Positions 43,129 through 51,907 of a DNA stretch of 64,000 nucleotides are shown one piece after another; the first letter of the stretch is position 1, and the number at the start of each line of letters is the position of its first letter. The stretch is from the NCBI GenBank assembly GCA_016710645.1, contig JADJVI010000043.1, positions 62,001 to 126,000 of the forward strand, read 5' to 3'. The translations under genes were made by a program, and so were the position numbers. Origin of the DNA: Actinomycetales bacterium. GTDB taxonomy: Bacteria; Actinomycetota; Actinomycetes; Actinomycetales; Dermatophilaceae. A model generated the notes under the pieces. The model was not told where the DNA came from and searched no databases. It saw only the letters and a program-made list of their open reading frames with translations.

Positions 43129-43679
43129 GCTACTGCGTCCAACCGCCACTGACCGTCAATCCTCGACATCACGAAAGCCTTTGGTCCGGACGTCGCTTTG
43201 AATTCTTCCACCACTTTTCCCGTGGCGTCTCGAATCGTCATTGCCTCGGTCGTGATGCGAGCCGCAAGGAGGTAGTGATTTGAGTCCTTCCTCTGGACGA
43301 TCTGGATCTCCGAAAGGGTATTTGTTCCGCCGCTGTACTGCCGTCCAGCAGAGCGATCTTTGATTAGCCTTTCGGCGTCAACGTCGCACACTGAACACGC
43401 CGGTCCAGCTAGCTTGGTCATTGAGCTTGGATCGAGGGTCCGCAGTGCCTCATTGAATGCCTCGACATATGCTTTCAGCGCCGCGATGGCGGCTTCGTCG
43501 TCGTTGGTGGCCGTTGGGGTGGCGCTCGACGCGGTAACCGAGGTCGTTGACGTGGAAGGCGTCACGACCACCGGCGTCGTGGGACTCGACACCGAGGGCT
43601 GGGTGGTGCAGCCGACCCCGCTCAGCCCGAGCAACACTGACAGCAGCACGGCATACCCGATCTTCGACCCGCTGCGCAT
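43125..43679 (-). CDS. Unit 1: DUF6318-family lipoprotein
   Basis: A 184-residue lipoprotein from ATG 43679, first gene of the array. The signal differs slightly from the other copies (MRSGSKIGYAV against MRRGWKTGYAV), so it is the most diverged signal copy. The lipobox is GVGCTT. The DUF6318 domain starts DDEAAIAALKAYVEAF, with its CxxC in PACSVCDVDAERL. The end (VVEEFKATSGPKAFVMSRIDGQWRLDAV) is unit-specific. The upstream DNA (43680-43875) differs from the inter-unit spacers and probably holds the array promoter. Confidence 0.82.
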   Translation of the reverse strand: MRSGSKIGYAVLLSVLLGLSGVGCTTQPSVSSPTTPVVVTPSTSTTSVTASSATPTATNDDEAAIAALKAYVEAFNEALRTLDPSSMTKLAGPACSVCDVDAERLIKDRSAGRQYSGGTNTLSEIQIVQRKDSNHYLLAARITTEAMTIRDATGKVVEEFKATSGPKAFVMSRIDGQWRLDAVA

Positions 43680-43875
43680 CACGACCTCGCCCTCCGCGGC
43701 GAAAAGCCGCCCCTGACCCGGCCTACCAGCACTCGCCAGCATCGCCGACACCCTTGTTCGGTAAGTCTGGACACCCACCTGAGCTCCGGCAACCGGAAGA
43801 CCCCGTGAGTTATCCGATCTCCACCCTGGCACGCGACGACGACAAGTCCGACAGGTTATCCACAGCCCGAAGCCC

Positions 43876-44982
43876 TCATGCCCGACGACGGGACCACGTC
43901 ACCGCCACGCGGGCCGCCCGCTCACGCCAATCCTGCCCACCAGGACCATCCACCTGATAGCTCCCGCTCAACCCCATCGCCATCAGTTCGCGCCGACCGA
44001 CCTGGACGACCGGTGAGATCGCGACCGCGGGGACGGCATACTCGGCCGCCACGGCTGCAGCGTGAGACACCACCGAGCCGGACATCACCGCCCAATCCAC
44101 GCGCGGGCACGCGGAGACGACGAGGTCACAGGCTTCGATGGCGCCGCGTAGTCCGACCACCTCCGCGGCAGCTGCGACGGCACTCTCCGGCCGCGCACCC
44201 AGGAGTAGCAGGCCATACCCCACCCCGCCCCCGGCTCCAGCGCCTGGCGTCCGGTCCAGACGAATCGGCTTGCCGCTCAACAGGTCCAGCGGCTCGGGCC
44301 GATCGCGACGCACGGCGTCCACCCACGCCCCCATGCGGTTCTCCAGGAGTTGCGCCGTCGCCGGATCAGCCCCACGGTCACCGCCCCACGTTGCGCTGGT
44401 GCCTTGCAACCCGAGCAACGGAGTGAGATCGTCCGTCCAGAGCACCAATTGGGTTGCAGCAGTGCGCGATCGGGCGTCCGCGAGGGTTCCGACAAGCGCA
44501 TCAGGTGCCCAGGATTCCGGGACACCGGCCAGGGCGGCCAGCAGCCCCACTCCCCCGTCGGTGACGAGCGAGGACCCGACGCCCACGACGACCCGGGTCG
44601 CTCCGAGGTCCATCGCCGCGGCGATGAGCCGGCCACCGCCGGCGCTCGACGCTCCAACCGGATCGCGGTCGGCGGGGGCGACCAGGTGACCCCCCAGCAC
44701 ATCCCCCGCATCGAGGTATGCCGTCCGCCCACCCTCGGATGCCACCAGGTGGATCCGCGCCGGGGTCGGACGACCGAGCGGATCACTGGTCGTCACGACA
44801 TGGGTCACCCCGCCGAGCACGTCAGCCAGCGTCGTGAGGAAGCCTGGCTCGGCGTTCCATTGCTGGAGCACTTGCACCGCATCCCACGGCGCCGACTCGC
44901 CCCATCCAGCGGCGACGGCCCCTCCGACGCTCGCCGCATCCAGGGCAGCGTCGACCCGCTCGGCGACGACAAGAACATGCAT
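43876..44982 (-). CDS. Glycerate kinase family protein (Rv2205c-like)
   Basis: A 368-residue protein of the GarK/GlxK glycerate-2-kinase family. Recognisable blocks are GATRVVVGVGSSLVTDGGVGLLAAL (near residues 155-180), GAGAGGGVGYGLLLLGA and DLVVSACPRVDWAVMSG, the usual kinase nucleotide/substrate regions. The N-terminus is shorter and less typical than in GlxK, so the substrate may differ from glycerate. ATG 44982. It lies directly upstream of the DUF6318/PKD array, 196 bp from its first gene. Confidence 0.82.
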   Translation of the reverse strand: MHVLVVAERVDAALDAASVGGAVAAGWGESAPWDAVQVLQQWNAEPGFLTTLADVLGGVTHVVTTSDPLGRPTPARIHLVASEGGRTAYLDAGDVLGGHLVAPADRDPVGASSAGGGRLIAAAMDLGATRVVVGVGSSLVTDGGVGLLAALAGVPESWAPDALVGTLADARSRTAATQLVLWTDDLTPLLGLQGTSATWGGDRGADPATAQLLENRMGAWVDAVRRDRPEPLDLLSGKPIRLDRTPGAGAGGGVGYGLLLLGARPESAVAAAAEVVGLRGAIEACDLVVSACPRVDWAVMSGSVVSHAAAVAAEYAVPAVAISPVVQVGRRELMAMGLSGSYQVDGPGGQDWRERAARVAVTWSRRRA

Positions 44983-45037
44983 CGTCCTATCGTCGCAGGG
45001 TCGACGTGGCGCCGCAGAGCCCGCCGGTTGGCGGCTG

Positions 45038-46636
45038 TCAGAGCCCGGCGATGACCTGGGCCAAGAGAATCTTGGAGATCATCGCAGCGGGGTAGACCAT
45101 GGCGTAGCCCAGCCCGACCCGGACATCAAATCCGCTGCGCTCGTTGGCGAAGGCGAGCACGGCAGGCTGGGTTTGGGCTCCGGCGAGCACTCCAGCCAGC
45201 TGCGGGCCGGAGGTCTTCGCGACGTACTTCCCTGCCGCCAGGACCAGCAAGGCTCCGGCTCCCGTGATGACGACGCCGAGCAGGAAGACCTTCCAGCCGA
45301 GGTCGGAGGTGACGGAGGCGAGGAAGTGCTCACCGGCCCGCGACCCGGCATACGCGAGGAAGGTGATCATCCCGAAGGTGGATAGCGAGGTCGCCGACGA
45401 GGTCGACATCGACACGACGATCCGCCCGATCCGGACCAGGCGACCGAAGACCAGCCCGACCAACAGGGTGCCGGCCGCCGACCCGAGAGTGAAGCCACCG
45501 CCTGGGAGCGGGATGTAGACCAACCCGAGCGCGACGCCCAGCGCGAGGCCGATGGCGAACCCGATGGGGTTGATGTCCGACAAGCCGCGTTCGCTGTCGC
45601 CGAGGTAGCGGCTGACCTTCTGCATCTGCTCGGTGGGCGCGGTGACCCGGATCCGGTCCCCCATCTGGATGACGAAATCATCCTGCGCGATCATGTCCAG
45701 GTCGCCCCGACGGACCCGGGTTGCTACCGCCCCGAACCGAGAGTCGAGGTCGAGTTCGGCGATGGTCAGCCCAGCCAGTTGGGGTTGGGAAACGGTGATC
45801 CGCCGGAAGTCCAGGTCGTGGCGGGCGCTCTGCAGAGCGTGCGAGGACTTGTGCCCGAGTTCCTCGGCCACCTCATCGACGACGTCGGCCGGACCGACGA
45901 CGGTGACCAGGTCGTCGCGGCGGATGAGAGTGTGCTCCGCAGCGACCTCGATGGGGTTCTCCTCACCGTGCTGAATCCGGGAGAAGACCACCGACCCGTC
46001 GTAGGCCTCGACGAGTTCACTGGAGCACACGGTGTCCTCGCGGTCGACCCGCACCGTGAGAGTGGTCAGCGGGGCTGGCCTGCCGGCATCGGCTGCGCGC
46101 TTGCGCAACGCGACCAGCGCAGCGAAGAGCAGCGCAAACACTCCGAACAGGTAGGTGATCGAGTAGCCGATGGTCGGGCCTGCTGTGTCGCCCGAGCGTT
46201 GCGCCGCCGCCGCGAGGGCCGGCGTGTTGTTGAGCGCACCCGCGAACGACCCTGCGATGACCGGCATCGGCAGGCCGAGGAGCTTCCCGACTCCGACGGC
46301 AGCAACGGCCGCAGCGACGAATGCACCCATCACCCCGACCATGGCGATCCAGCCACGCTGGAGAGAGGCGAAGAAGTTGGGACCGGAGAGCAGACCGACG
46401 GTGTAAGTGAACAGGACCAACCCCAAGGTGCCGACGACCTCGGGGATCTGGAGTTTCACGTCGTATGCCGTGCCAAGGCTGGAGACCGCGATGGCCGTGA
46501 AGAGGACCGCAGCTGGCCCGAGATGTACGCCTTTGTACCGGAAGGAGCCGAGCAGAGAGCCGATCCCCAAGAGAACCGCCAGAAGCAAAATGGGTTGGGC
46601 CGCAAGAAGGGCCAGGCTGTCATGCACGTACTTCAT
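45038..46636 (-). CDS. AspT/YbjL-type transporter with two TrkA-C (RCK_C) domains
   Basis: A 532-residue membrane protein. Two halves of about five helices each (residues 8-180 and 370-530) flank a cytosolic region of two TrkA-C domains (about residues 195-360: VDREDTVCSSELVEAY, RRDDLVTVVGP and RITVSQPQLAGLTIAELDL, QMGDRIRVTAP). The architecture is that of the AAEx/YidE-YbjL family, which includes the aspartate:alanine exchanger AspT. The substrate is unknown. ATG 46636 is chosen; the open frame beyond it belongs to the nadA promoter. Confidence 0.87.
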   Translation of the reverse strand: MKYVHDSLALLAAQPILLLAVLLGIGSLLGSFRYKGVHLGPAAVLFTAIAVSSLGTAYDVKLQIPEVVGTLGLVLFTYTVGLLSGPNFFASLQRGWIAMVGVMGAFVAAAVAAVGVGKLLGLPMPVIAGSFAGALNNTPALAAAAQRSGDTAGPTIGYSITYLFGVFALLFAALVALRKRAADAGRPAPLTTLTVRVDREDTVCSSELVEAYDGSVVFSRIQHGEENPIEVAAEHTLIRRDDLVTVVGPADVVDEVAEELGHKSSHALQSARHDLDFRRITVSQPQLAGLTIAELDLDSRFGAVATRVRRGDLDMIAQDDFVIQMGDRIRVTAPTEQMQKVSRYLGDSERGLSDINPIGFAIGLALGVALGLVYIPLPGGGFTLGSAAGTLLVGLVFGRLVRIGRIVVSMSTSSATSLSTFGMITFLAYAGSRAGEHFLASVTSDLGWKVFLLGVVITGAGALLVLAAGKYVAKTSGPQLAGVLAGAQTQPAVLAFANERSGFDVRVGLGYAMVYPAAMISKILLAQVIAGL

Positions 46637-46681
46637 TCTCCCCTGGCACGAACTGGGCCCGGACCGGCATACCCTTGGCCC

Positions 46682-47887
46682 GTGACAATGGACACACGAT
46701 CCCCCGGCCGTCCCTCGCTCCCCTTGCTCGTTCTCGGCGCCGGCCGCGACTTGCACACCGAGCGGGGCGTCGAGTGCCCCGGCGATCTGCCGGCCCCGTC
46801 CGACCCCGATTTGGTGGCTCGGGCCACCGCCGCCAAGGCCGCTCTGGGCGACCAGGTCTTCGTGCTGGGACACCACTACCAGCGCGACGAGGTCATCGCC
46901 TTCGCCGACGTGACCGGCGATTCGTTCAAGTTGGCTCAGCAGGCCGCGGCCCGCCCCGAGGCGCCGTGGATCGTCTTCTGCGGCGTTCACTTCATGGCCG
47001 AGTCCGCCGACATCCTCACCAGCCCGGACCAGACGGTGATCCTGCCCGACCTCGCGGCCGGTTGCTCGATGGCCGACATGGCGACGGCTGCCCAGGTCGA
47101 GGACTGCTGGGACGACCTCATCGACGCGGGCGTTGCCGAGGCGACGATTCCGGTCAGCTACATGAACTCCTCAGCGGCGATCAAGGCGTTCACTGGTCGC
47201 CATGGCGGCACGATCTGCACATCCTCCAACGCACGCACAGCGCTGGAGTGGGCCTTCGCTCAGACCGGTGGAGTCGAGGGCTCGGGCAAGATCCTCTTCC
47301 TGCCCGATCAACACCTGGGCCGCAATACCGCCGTTCGCGAGCTGGGCTTGTCCCTGGACGACTGCGTCGTCTACGACCCGCACCGCCCGATGGGTGGTCT
47401 CACCCGCGACCAGCTGAAGAACGCCCGGATGATCCTCTGGCGCGGCCACTGCTCGGTCCACGGGCGATTCACCACGGAGGCTGTCCAGGCGGCACGGCGC
47501 GACATTCCCGGAGTGAAGGTCATCGTCCACCCGGAGTGCCGTTATGAGGTCTGCGAGCTGGCCGACCACATCGGCTCCACCGAGCAGATCATCAAGACCG
47601 TCGCCGCGGCTCCCGCTGGCACGTCCTGGGTGGTCGGCACCGAGCTCAACCTGGTCAAGCGGCTCGCGACGATGTTCCCCGAGCAGTCAATTTCGTTCTT
47701 GGAGAAGAACGTTTGCTACTGCTCGACGATGAACCGGATCGACCTGCCACACCTGGTCTGGGCGTTGGAGTCGTTGGTCGAGGGTCGGGTCGTCAACCCC
47801 ATCCACGTCGACCCCGAGGTTGCCCATTGGGCCCGCGTGGCGCTCGACCAGATGCTTGCCCTGCCCGGCCCCACCCACAAGGACTGA
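46682..47887 (+). CDS. nadA: Quinolinate synthase
   Basis: A 401-residue 4Fe-4S enzyme that condenses iminoaspartate and DHAP in NAD synthesis. Three cluster cysteines are in LAAGCSMAD, VHPECRYEV and NVCYCSTMN, and substrate-binding blocks are FVLGHHYQRDEVI, VSYMNSSAAIKA, TSSNA and FLPDQHLGRNT. GTG 46682 or ATG 46688 can be the start. nadB and nadC are not nearby. It diverges from the AspT-type transporter gene (45 bp apart). A hairpin terminator follows. Confidence 0.95.
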   Translation: MTMDTRSPGRPSLPLLVLGAGRDLHTERGVECPGDLPAPSDPDLVARATAAKAALGDQVFVLGHHYQRDEVIAFADVTGDSFKLAQQAAARPEAPWIVFCGVHFMAESADILTSPDQTVILPDLAAGCSMADMATAAQVEDCWDDLIDAGVAEATIPVSYMNSSAAIKAFTGRHGGTICTSSNARTALEWAFAQTGGVEGSGKILFLPDQHLGRNTAVRELGLSLDDCVVYDPHRPMGGLTRDQLKNARMILWRGHCSVHGRFTTEAVQAARRDIPGVKVIVHPECRYEVCELADHIGSTEQIIKTVAAAPAGTSWVVGTELNLVKRLATMFPEQSISFLEKNVCYCSTMNRIDLPHLVWALESLVEGRVVNPIHVDPEVAHWARVALDQMLALPGPTHKD

Positions 47888-47904
47888 CAGCCGCGCGAGT
47901 GAGG

Positions 47905-47940
47905 CCGCGCGGCATACCACTCTTCAGTGGTGTCGCGCGG
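47905..47940. terminator. Hairpin between nadA and the M20 dipeptidase, containing a motif copy
   Basis: CCGCGCG (47905-47911) pairs with CGCGCGG (47934-47940), and the inner arms ACCACT and AGTGGT pair around a CTTC loop, with a small bulge. One arm is GCGGCATACCACT, a copy of the dispersed motif. It lies between convergent genes and can act in both directions. Confidence 0.8.
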
Positions 47941-47954
47941 TCCCGCGCACAGAG

Positions 47955-49340
47955 TTAGCGGCTCATCTTGCCCAACCGCGCGAAGAACAAAGCCTCTGCG
48001 ACGCAGGCGCGTTCCCATTCGTCGAGGTGCAGCGACTCGTTGGCGCCGTGGGCGCGCGTGTCGGGGTCCTCGACACCGGTCACGAGAATCGCGGCCTCCG
48101 GGAACCGCTCGGCAAACGCCGCGACGAACGGGATCGAGCCGCCCACGCCCATCTCGACCGGCGTGGTGCCGTCCCAGGCGTCCGCAAGCGCGGCCTTGGC
48201 CTCGTCATAGATCGGCCCGGTGGTGTCCGCCGCGAAACCAGGCCCGTCGTCAGACTTGACGATCGACACCGTCGCGCCCCACACGTCCTGGCCGGTGAGG
48301 TGCTCACACAAGGCCTGGTATGCCGTCCCAGGGTCCTGAGTGGGGGCCAGGCGCATCGAGATCTTGGCCGAGGCGCTCGGGATGAGCGTGTTGGAGGCGT
48401 TCTCGACGGTGGGGGCGTTGATGCCGATGACGCTGATCGAGGGCTTGCCCCAGAGCCGAGCGAGAATCGAGCCCTCGCCGATCAACCGGACACCGTCGAG
48501 CACACCCGACTCAGCGCGCAATCGCGGCTCGTCATAAGGCAATTCGGCGACCTCGACCTCGTCGAGGCCGTCCACCGCCACATTGCCGTCGGCGTCGTGA
48601 AGAGTGGCCAACAAGCGGCACAGCGTGGTCAGGGCATCGGGGATCGGCCCACCGAACATCCCGGAGTGCACGCCATGGTCGAGCGTGGAGACCGTGACGA
48701 CAACCCGCACGAGGCCGCGCAAGGTGGTCGTGAGGGCGGGCTGGCCGATCTCCCAGTTGCCCGAGTCGGCGAGCACGATCGCGTCGGCGCGCAGCGCGTC
48801 CCCGTGCCGAGCGAGGATCGTCGGCAGGGAGTCAGAGCCCACCTCCTCCTCCCCCTCGACGAAGACCGTGACCCCCACCGGCATGGCCCCGCGATGCACC
48901 CGCAGCGCGGCCAGATGAGCCGTGATGCCGGCCTTGTCGTCGGCCACACCACGCCCGTAGAGCCGGCCGTCGCGCTCGGTAGGCGTCCACGGGTCGCTGT
49001 CCCACAACGCGGGGTCACCGGCGGGCTGCACGTCGTGGTGGGCATACAGGGTGATCGTCGGGGCGCCCTCTGGCCCGGGCAGGTGCCCGATGACGGCCGG
49101 TTGCCCGCCTTCGCGGACGATCCGAACGGTCATTCCCTCCGCCTCCAGCAACTCGACCACCCGCGCAGCACTGGCGTCGACGGTCGCCTGGTCATATCCG
49201 TCCAGTGTCTCCAGCGACACGCTGGGGATCCGGGACAGTTCCTCGAGATCGGCTCGCAGTTGCGGGAGGAGTTCGCGGACGCGGCGGCGGATCGCCTCGG
49301 TCTCGGCGGCGGACAGGGTCGGCGGCAGGTCGATGCTCAC
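47955..49340 (-). CDS. M20/M28-family metallo-dipeptidase
   Basis: A 461-residue di-zinc peptidase. LYAHHDVQPAGD (metal His and Asp), GRGVADDKAGITAH (bridging Asp), VEGEEEVGSDS (catalytic Glu and metal Glu) and the C-terminal HGANESLHLDEWE (metal His) are all present. It probably cleaves dipeptides or cysteinyl-glycine-type substrates in the cytosol. GTG 49340 is chosen (VSIDLPPT), with the upstream frame rejected because it overlaps the divergent DUF3043 gene. Confidence 0.92.
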   Translation of the reverse strand: MSIDLPPTLSAAETEAIRRRVRELLPQLRADLEELSRIPSVSLETLDGYDQATVDASAARVVELLEAEGMTVRIVREGGQPAVIGHLPGPEGAPTITLYAHHDVQPAGDPALWDSDPWTPTERDGRLYGRGVADDKAGITAHLAALRVHRGAMPVGVTVFVEGEEEVGSDSLPTILARHGDALRADAIVLADSGNWEIGQPALTTTLRGLVRVVVTVSTLDHGVHSGMFGGPIPDALTTLCRLLATLHDADGNVAVDGLDEVEVAELPYDEPRLRAESGVLDGVRLIGEGSILARLWGKPSISVIGINAPTVENASNTLIPSASAKISMRLAPTQDPGTAYQALCEHLTGQDVWGATVSIVKSDDGPGFAADTTGPIYDEAKAALADAWDGTTPVEMGVGGSIPFVAAFAERFPEAAILVTGVEDPDTRAHGANESLHLDEWERACVAEALFFARLGKMSR

Positions 49341-49389
49341 CCAGCGGAGCCTACCCACGGGCGGCGGGCGGACGGCATACGCTAGGCCC

Positions 49390-49974
49390 GTGTTCTGGCG
49401 TAAGAAGGACGAGACCCCCACCGCGAGCTCCGCCTCCGCGGCCCACCCGCCGCGCCCTGGCGCCAAGAACCGGCCGACTCCAAGCCGGCGCGAGGCCGAG
49501 GCCGCCAACCGGCGCCCACTCGTGGTCACCGACAAGAAGGTGGCGCGCATCCAGGAGCGCGAGGCTCGCCGGCAACAGGCCGTCGTCACGCGCACGGCCA
49601 TGCTCACCGGTGACGAGTCGAAGATGCCCGCTCGCGACCGCGGCGCCGACCGGCGCTACATCCGCGATTTTGTCGACGCCCGCTTCAGCCTTGGCGAGAT
49701 CCTCCTGCCGGTCATGCTGCTGTCGCTCTTGCTGTCCTTCATCAGGGAGTCGTGGGCGCTGCTCATCGTCTTCTTCCTCGTCTACGGGATGATCGCCCTC
49801 TGCGTCATCGACGCCGTCCTCATGTGGCGCAAGCTCAAGAAGCAGTTGATCGCCAAGTTCGGCGCGGACAAGCTGCAGAAGGGCAACACCATGTATGCCG
49901 TGATGCGCGCCTTCCAGATGCGCCGCGGCCGGCTCCCTCGACCGATGGTGACCCGGGGTCAATACCCCAGCTGA
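49390..49974 (+). CDS. DUF3043 family membrane protein
   Basis: A 194-residue protein. The N-terminal half is basic and charged (FWRKKDETPT, then RREAEAANRRPLV), with the family segment DRGADRRYIRDFVDARFSLGE (near residues 82-102). Two hydrophobic helices follow (about 105-125 and 127-147), then a basic tail. It corresponds to Rv2206 in M. tuberculosis. Function unknown. GTG 49390 gives the usual FWRKK start. Confidence 0.87.
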   Translation: MFWRKKDETPTASSASAAHPPRPGAKNRPTPSRREAEAANRRPLVVTDKKVARIQEREARRQQAVVTRTAMLTGDESKMPARDRGADRRYIRDFVDARFSLGEILLPVMLLSLLLSFIRESWALLIVFFLVYGMIALCVIDAVLMWRKLKKQLIAKFGADKLQKGNTMYAVMRAFQMRRGRLPRPMVTRGQYPS

Positions 49975-50011
49975 CTTCGACTAGCGGGCGGTCAGGATCA
50001 GCCAGGACTCG

Positions 50012-51379
50012 TCACGACCCCGCCAGGTCGCCAAACGAGGTCGGCTCGCGCGTGACCGCATAGGTCGCAAAGGTCATCCGGGTAAGACGGCCGGACGCGT
50101 CACGCTGCAGTTGCAGACGTTCCCCGCACTCGCGGCCGTGGATCGCCCGGAACCCGCCGGATCCATCGAGGGCGAAGCGAGTCTCGGTGAAAGCCGGTTC
50201 GCCCGGCAACGTGCACCAGAGCTGCCCGTCTCGCACCGTGAAGACCAACGCCTCGCCCTCGCTCCACCACAGCCCGAGCACCTCGGCAACCAGCGGGTCG
50301 ATGGTCGCACCCTGCTCCGGGACCCAGACCGCGGGCGCGGTGGGCTCGGCGTCGAGCACGAGATCGAGCAGGTCGGCTGCCAGCACGATCGGCGCTGCCC
50401 CCGCGGACGTGTTGGCCACCGCGATGGCTGCCAGTCGGTCGGCGCGGCTGGCGCGGACTCCGGTGAGATAGCCCGGCATGGCGCCCGCGTGGCCGACGTA
50501 GACCCGGTTACCCCGACGCACCATGCCCCACGACAGCCCGTAGCCCACCGTCCACGCCTGCTGGTCGATCATGACGAGGGGTCGGCACATCTGGTCGAGC
50601 GTCTCGGGTCGCAGCAGCCCCTGGTCCGGGTTGGTCAGGACGGTCGAGTAACGAGCCAGGTCGGCAATGGTCGACCACAGTCCACCCAACGGGGCGGTGG
50701 CGCGCAGGTCGAACAGCGGCTCCTCCGTGGCGGTGCCCGCGAAGGGGTGCACGGCATACCCGAGCATGCGGTCCGAGCGGGGGGTGAGGCCGGTGCGCGT
50801 CATGCCGAGCGGACGGCATACCCGCTCTGTCACCACCTCCTCCCAGGGCCGGCCGGTGATCCTTTCAACGAGCTGGGCCAACAGGATGTAGGCGAGGTTG
50901 GAGTAATGGAACAACTCACCGTGAGCGAGGACCTCCTCCGCCGCCGGAAGCCCGGCCATGAGCTGCTCAGTGTCCGGGCCTTGCAGCGAGTCCCAGATAT
51001 TGCCGACCGGCTCGCGCTGCAGGCCGGAAAGGTGCGCCAGCAGCCCTCGGATGGTGAGTCGACCATGCGCGATACCCGGCAGGTGGCGTTCCAGCGGGTC
51101 GTCGAGGTCCAGCCGACCCTCGTCCCGCAGCATCATCACGACGAGCCCGGTGAAGGTCTTGGTCACCGAGCCCATGAGGAAGTGCGTGTCGTCGGTAGCT
51201 GCTGTCGATGGGTCCAATCGAGCCGAGCCGACGTGCAGCGAGTGCACGAGTGCGCCGTCGCGGACGATGCCGACGCTCACCGCGGGTGCACGCCAGGTGC
51301 GCTGAGCGGATCGCACCGCGTGATCGATGGCAGCGATGGTCTGCGCGCTCAACGGGCGCGCCTGGATGCCCTCGTTCAT
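50012..51379 (-). CDS. Serine hydrolase of the beta-lactamase/esterase (class C) family
   Basis: A 455-residue penicillin-binding-protein-like hydrolase. SVTK (Ser71-Lys74) is the nucleophile motif, HYSNLAY gives the second Tyr-Asn motif and VGHAGAMPGY the third (HAG in place of KTG). No signal peptide is evident, so it is probably a cytoplasmic esterase/amidase rather than a cell-wall enzyme. The last 120 residues form a small beta-rich lipocalin-like region. ATG 51379 overlaps the upstream small gene (ATGA). Confidence 0.88.
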   Translation of the reverse strand: MNEGIQARPLSAQTIAAIDHAVRSAQRTWRAPAVSVGIVRDGALVHSLHVGSARLDPSTAATDDTHFLMGSVTKTFTGLVVMMLRDEGRLDLDDPLERHLPGIAHGRLTIRGLLAHLSGLQREPVGNIWDSLQGPDTEQLMAGLPAAEEVLAHGELFHYSNLAYILLAQLVERITGRPWEEVVTERVCRPLGMTRTGLTPRSDRMLGYAVHPFAGTATEEPLFDLRATAPLGGLWSTIADLARYSTVLTNPDQGLLRPETLDQMCRPLVMIDQQAWTVGYGLSWGMVRRGNRVYVGHAGAMPGYLTGVRASRADRLAAIAVANTSAGAAPIVLAADLLDLVLDAEPTAPAVWVPEQGATIDPLVAEVLGLWWSEGEALVFTVRDGQLWCTLPGEPAFTETRFALDGSGGFRAIHGRECGERLQLQRDASGRLTRMTFATYAVTREPTSFGDLAGS

Positions 51380-51597
51380 TCGGCGGGACGCAGGCTCATC
51401 GGGCCGTAGACGACGGCTCCGGCCTCGCGCAGGGTGACGGCGCAGACGCCCCCGTCGAAGAGGGTCGGCCACTCCTCGCCGATCCAGCTCTCGGCCTCGG
51501 ACTGGGTCGGGAACTCCGGTGAACGCCCGTCAGGACCGGCGTCGGCATGCCGTGCGCCGCTGTCGTCGAGAAGGTCCCATTGCCAGACGTTAGCCAT
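51376..51597 (-). CDS. Small conserved hypothetical protein
   Basis: A 73-residue protein, MANVWQWDLLDDSGA at the start, then SEAESWIGEEWPTLFDGGV and VYGPMSLRPAE at the end. It resembles short actinobacterial proteins of unknown function with the ESW-GE-W-L pattern. It is joined to the serine hydrolase by an ATGA overlap. A divergent arrangement with the riboswitch leaves its promoter in the 51598-51650 gap. Confidence 0.7.
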   Translation of the reverse strand: MANVWQWDLLDDSGARHADAGPDGRSPEFPTQSEAESWIGEEWPTLFDGGVCAVTLREAGAVVYGPMSLRPAE

Positions 51598-51654
51598 GGC
51601 GCAACAGTAGTCCGGACGTGGGATCCCTCACGGCGGCGTATGCCGTGCCGGCTT

Positions 51655-51815
51655 TGACACGGCGTAGCCCCCCGTGGGACTGTCGGGGTACCGAGACCCG
51701 TCCACGGGGGAAGCCGGTGCAAATCCGGCGCTGTCCCGCAACCGTGACCCGAGGTGCTCGCCGTGAGGCGACCACACCGGGGAGTCGGAACGCCTGTGGC
51801 GGTGTCGGCTCCACC
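51655..51815 (+). promoter_or_regulatory. Cobalamin riboswitch
   Basis: The core is unmistakable: GGGGGAAGCCGGTGCAAAT, then CCGGCGCTGTCCCGCAACCG with TGA, and downstream GGGGAGTCGGAACGCC, the conserved B12-box elements in order and spacing. Adenosylcobalamin (or a related corrinoid) binding should repress the downstream genes. It is transcribed toward the secreted protein and ECF transporter genes. The 5' boundary is approximate. Confidence 0.95.
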
Positions 51816-51871
51816 TGTCATGTCCGTCGCGGAAAGCGGACCGGAGCAAGAGTCACCGGGCATCGCCCGAA

Positions 51872-51897
51872 GCCTCCCCACCCGGCCGTGAGGAGGA
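51872..51897 (+). promoter_or_regulatory. Ribosome-site-sequestering hairpin downstream of the riboswitch
   Basis: CCTCC (51873-51877) is complementary to GGAGG (51892-51896), which is the ribosome-binding site 11 bp before the ATG at 51908. The pairing suggests that control acts at translation initiation, with the aptamer deciding whether this hairpin forms. This is inferred from complementarity only. Confidence 0.55.
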
Positions 51898-51907
51898 ATA
51901 CCAACTC

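Larger units (their letters stand above)
37529..43679 (-). repeat. Tandem array of four DUF6318/PKD gene pairs
   Basis: Four copies of a two-gene unit run leftward (unit 1 at the right). In every unit the lipoprotein and its PKD partner overlap in ATGA or GTGA. Each unit has near-identical outer parts: the spacer, signal peptide and Thr/Ser linker of the lipoprotein, and the last half of the PKD protein. The middle 700-800 bp differ strongly and use more A and T. Units 2 and 3 carry frameshifted PKD genes. The array sits between erpA and the glycerate kinase gene, which are neighbours in related genomes. Confidence 0.9.

Noticed and set aside
37529..43679. The array as a composite transposon or prophage fragment
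   Set aside because: No transposase, integrase or terminal inverted repeat is visible, and the genes encode exported proteins.
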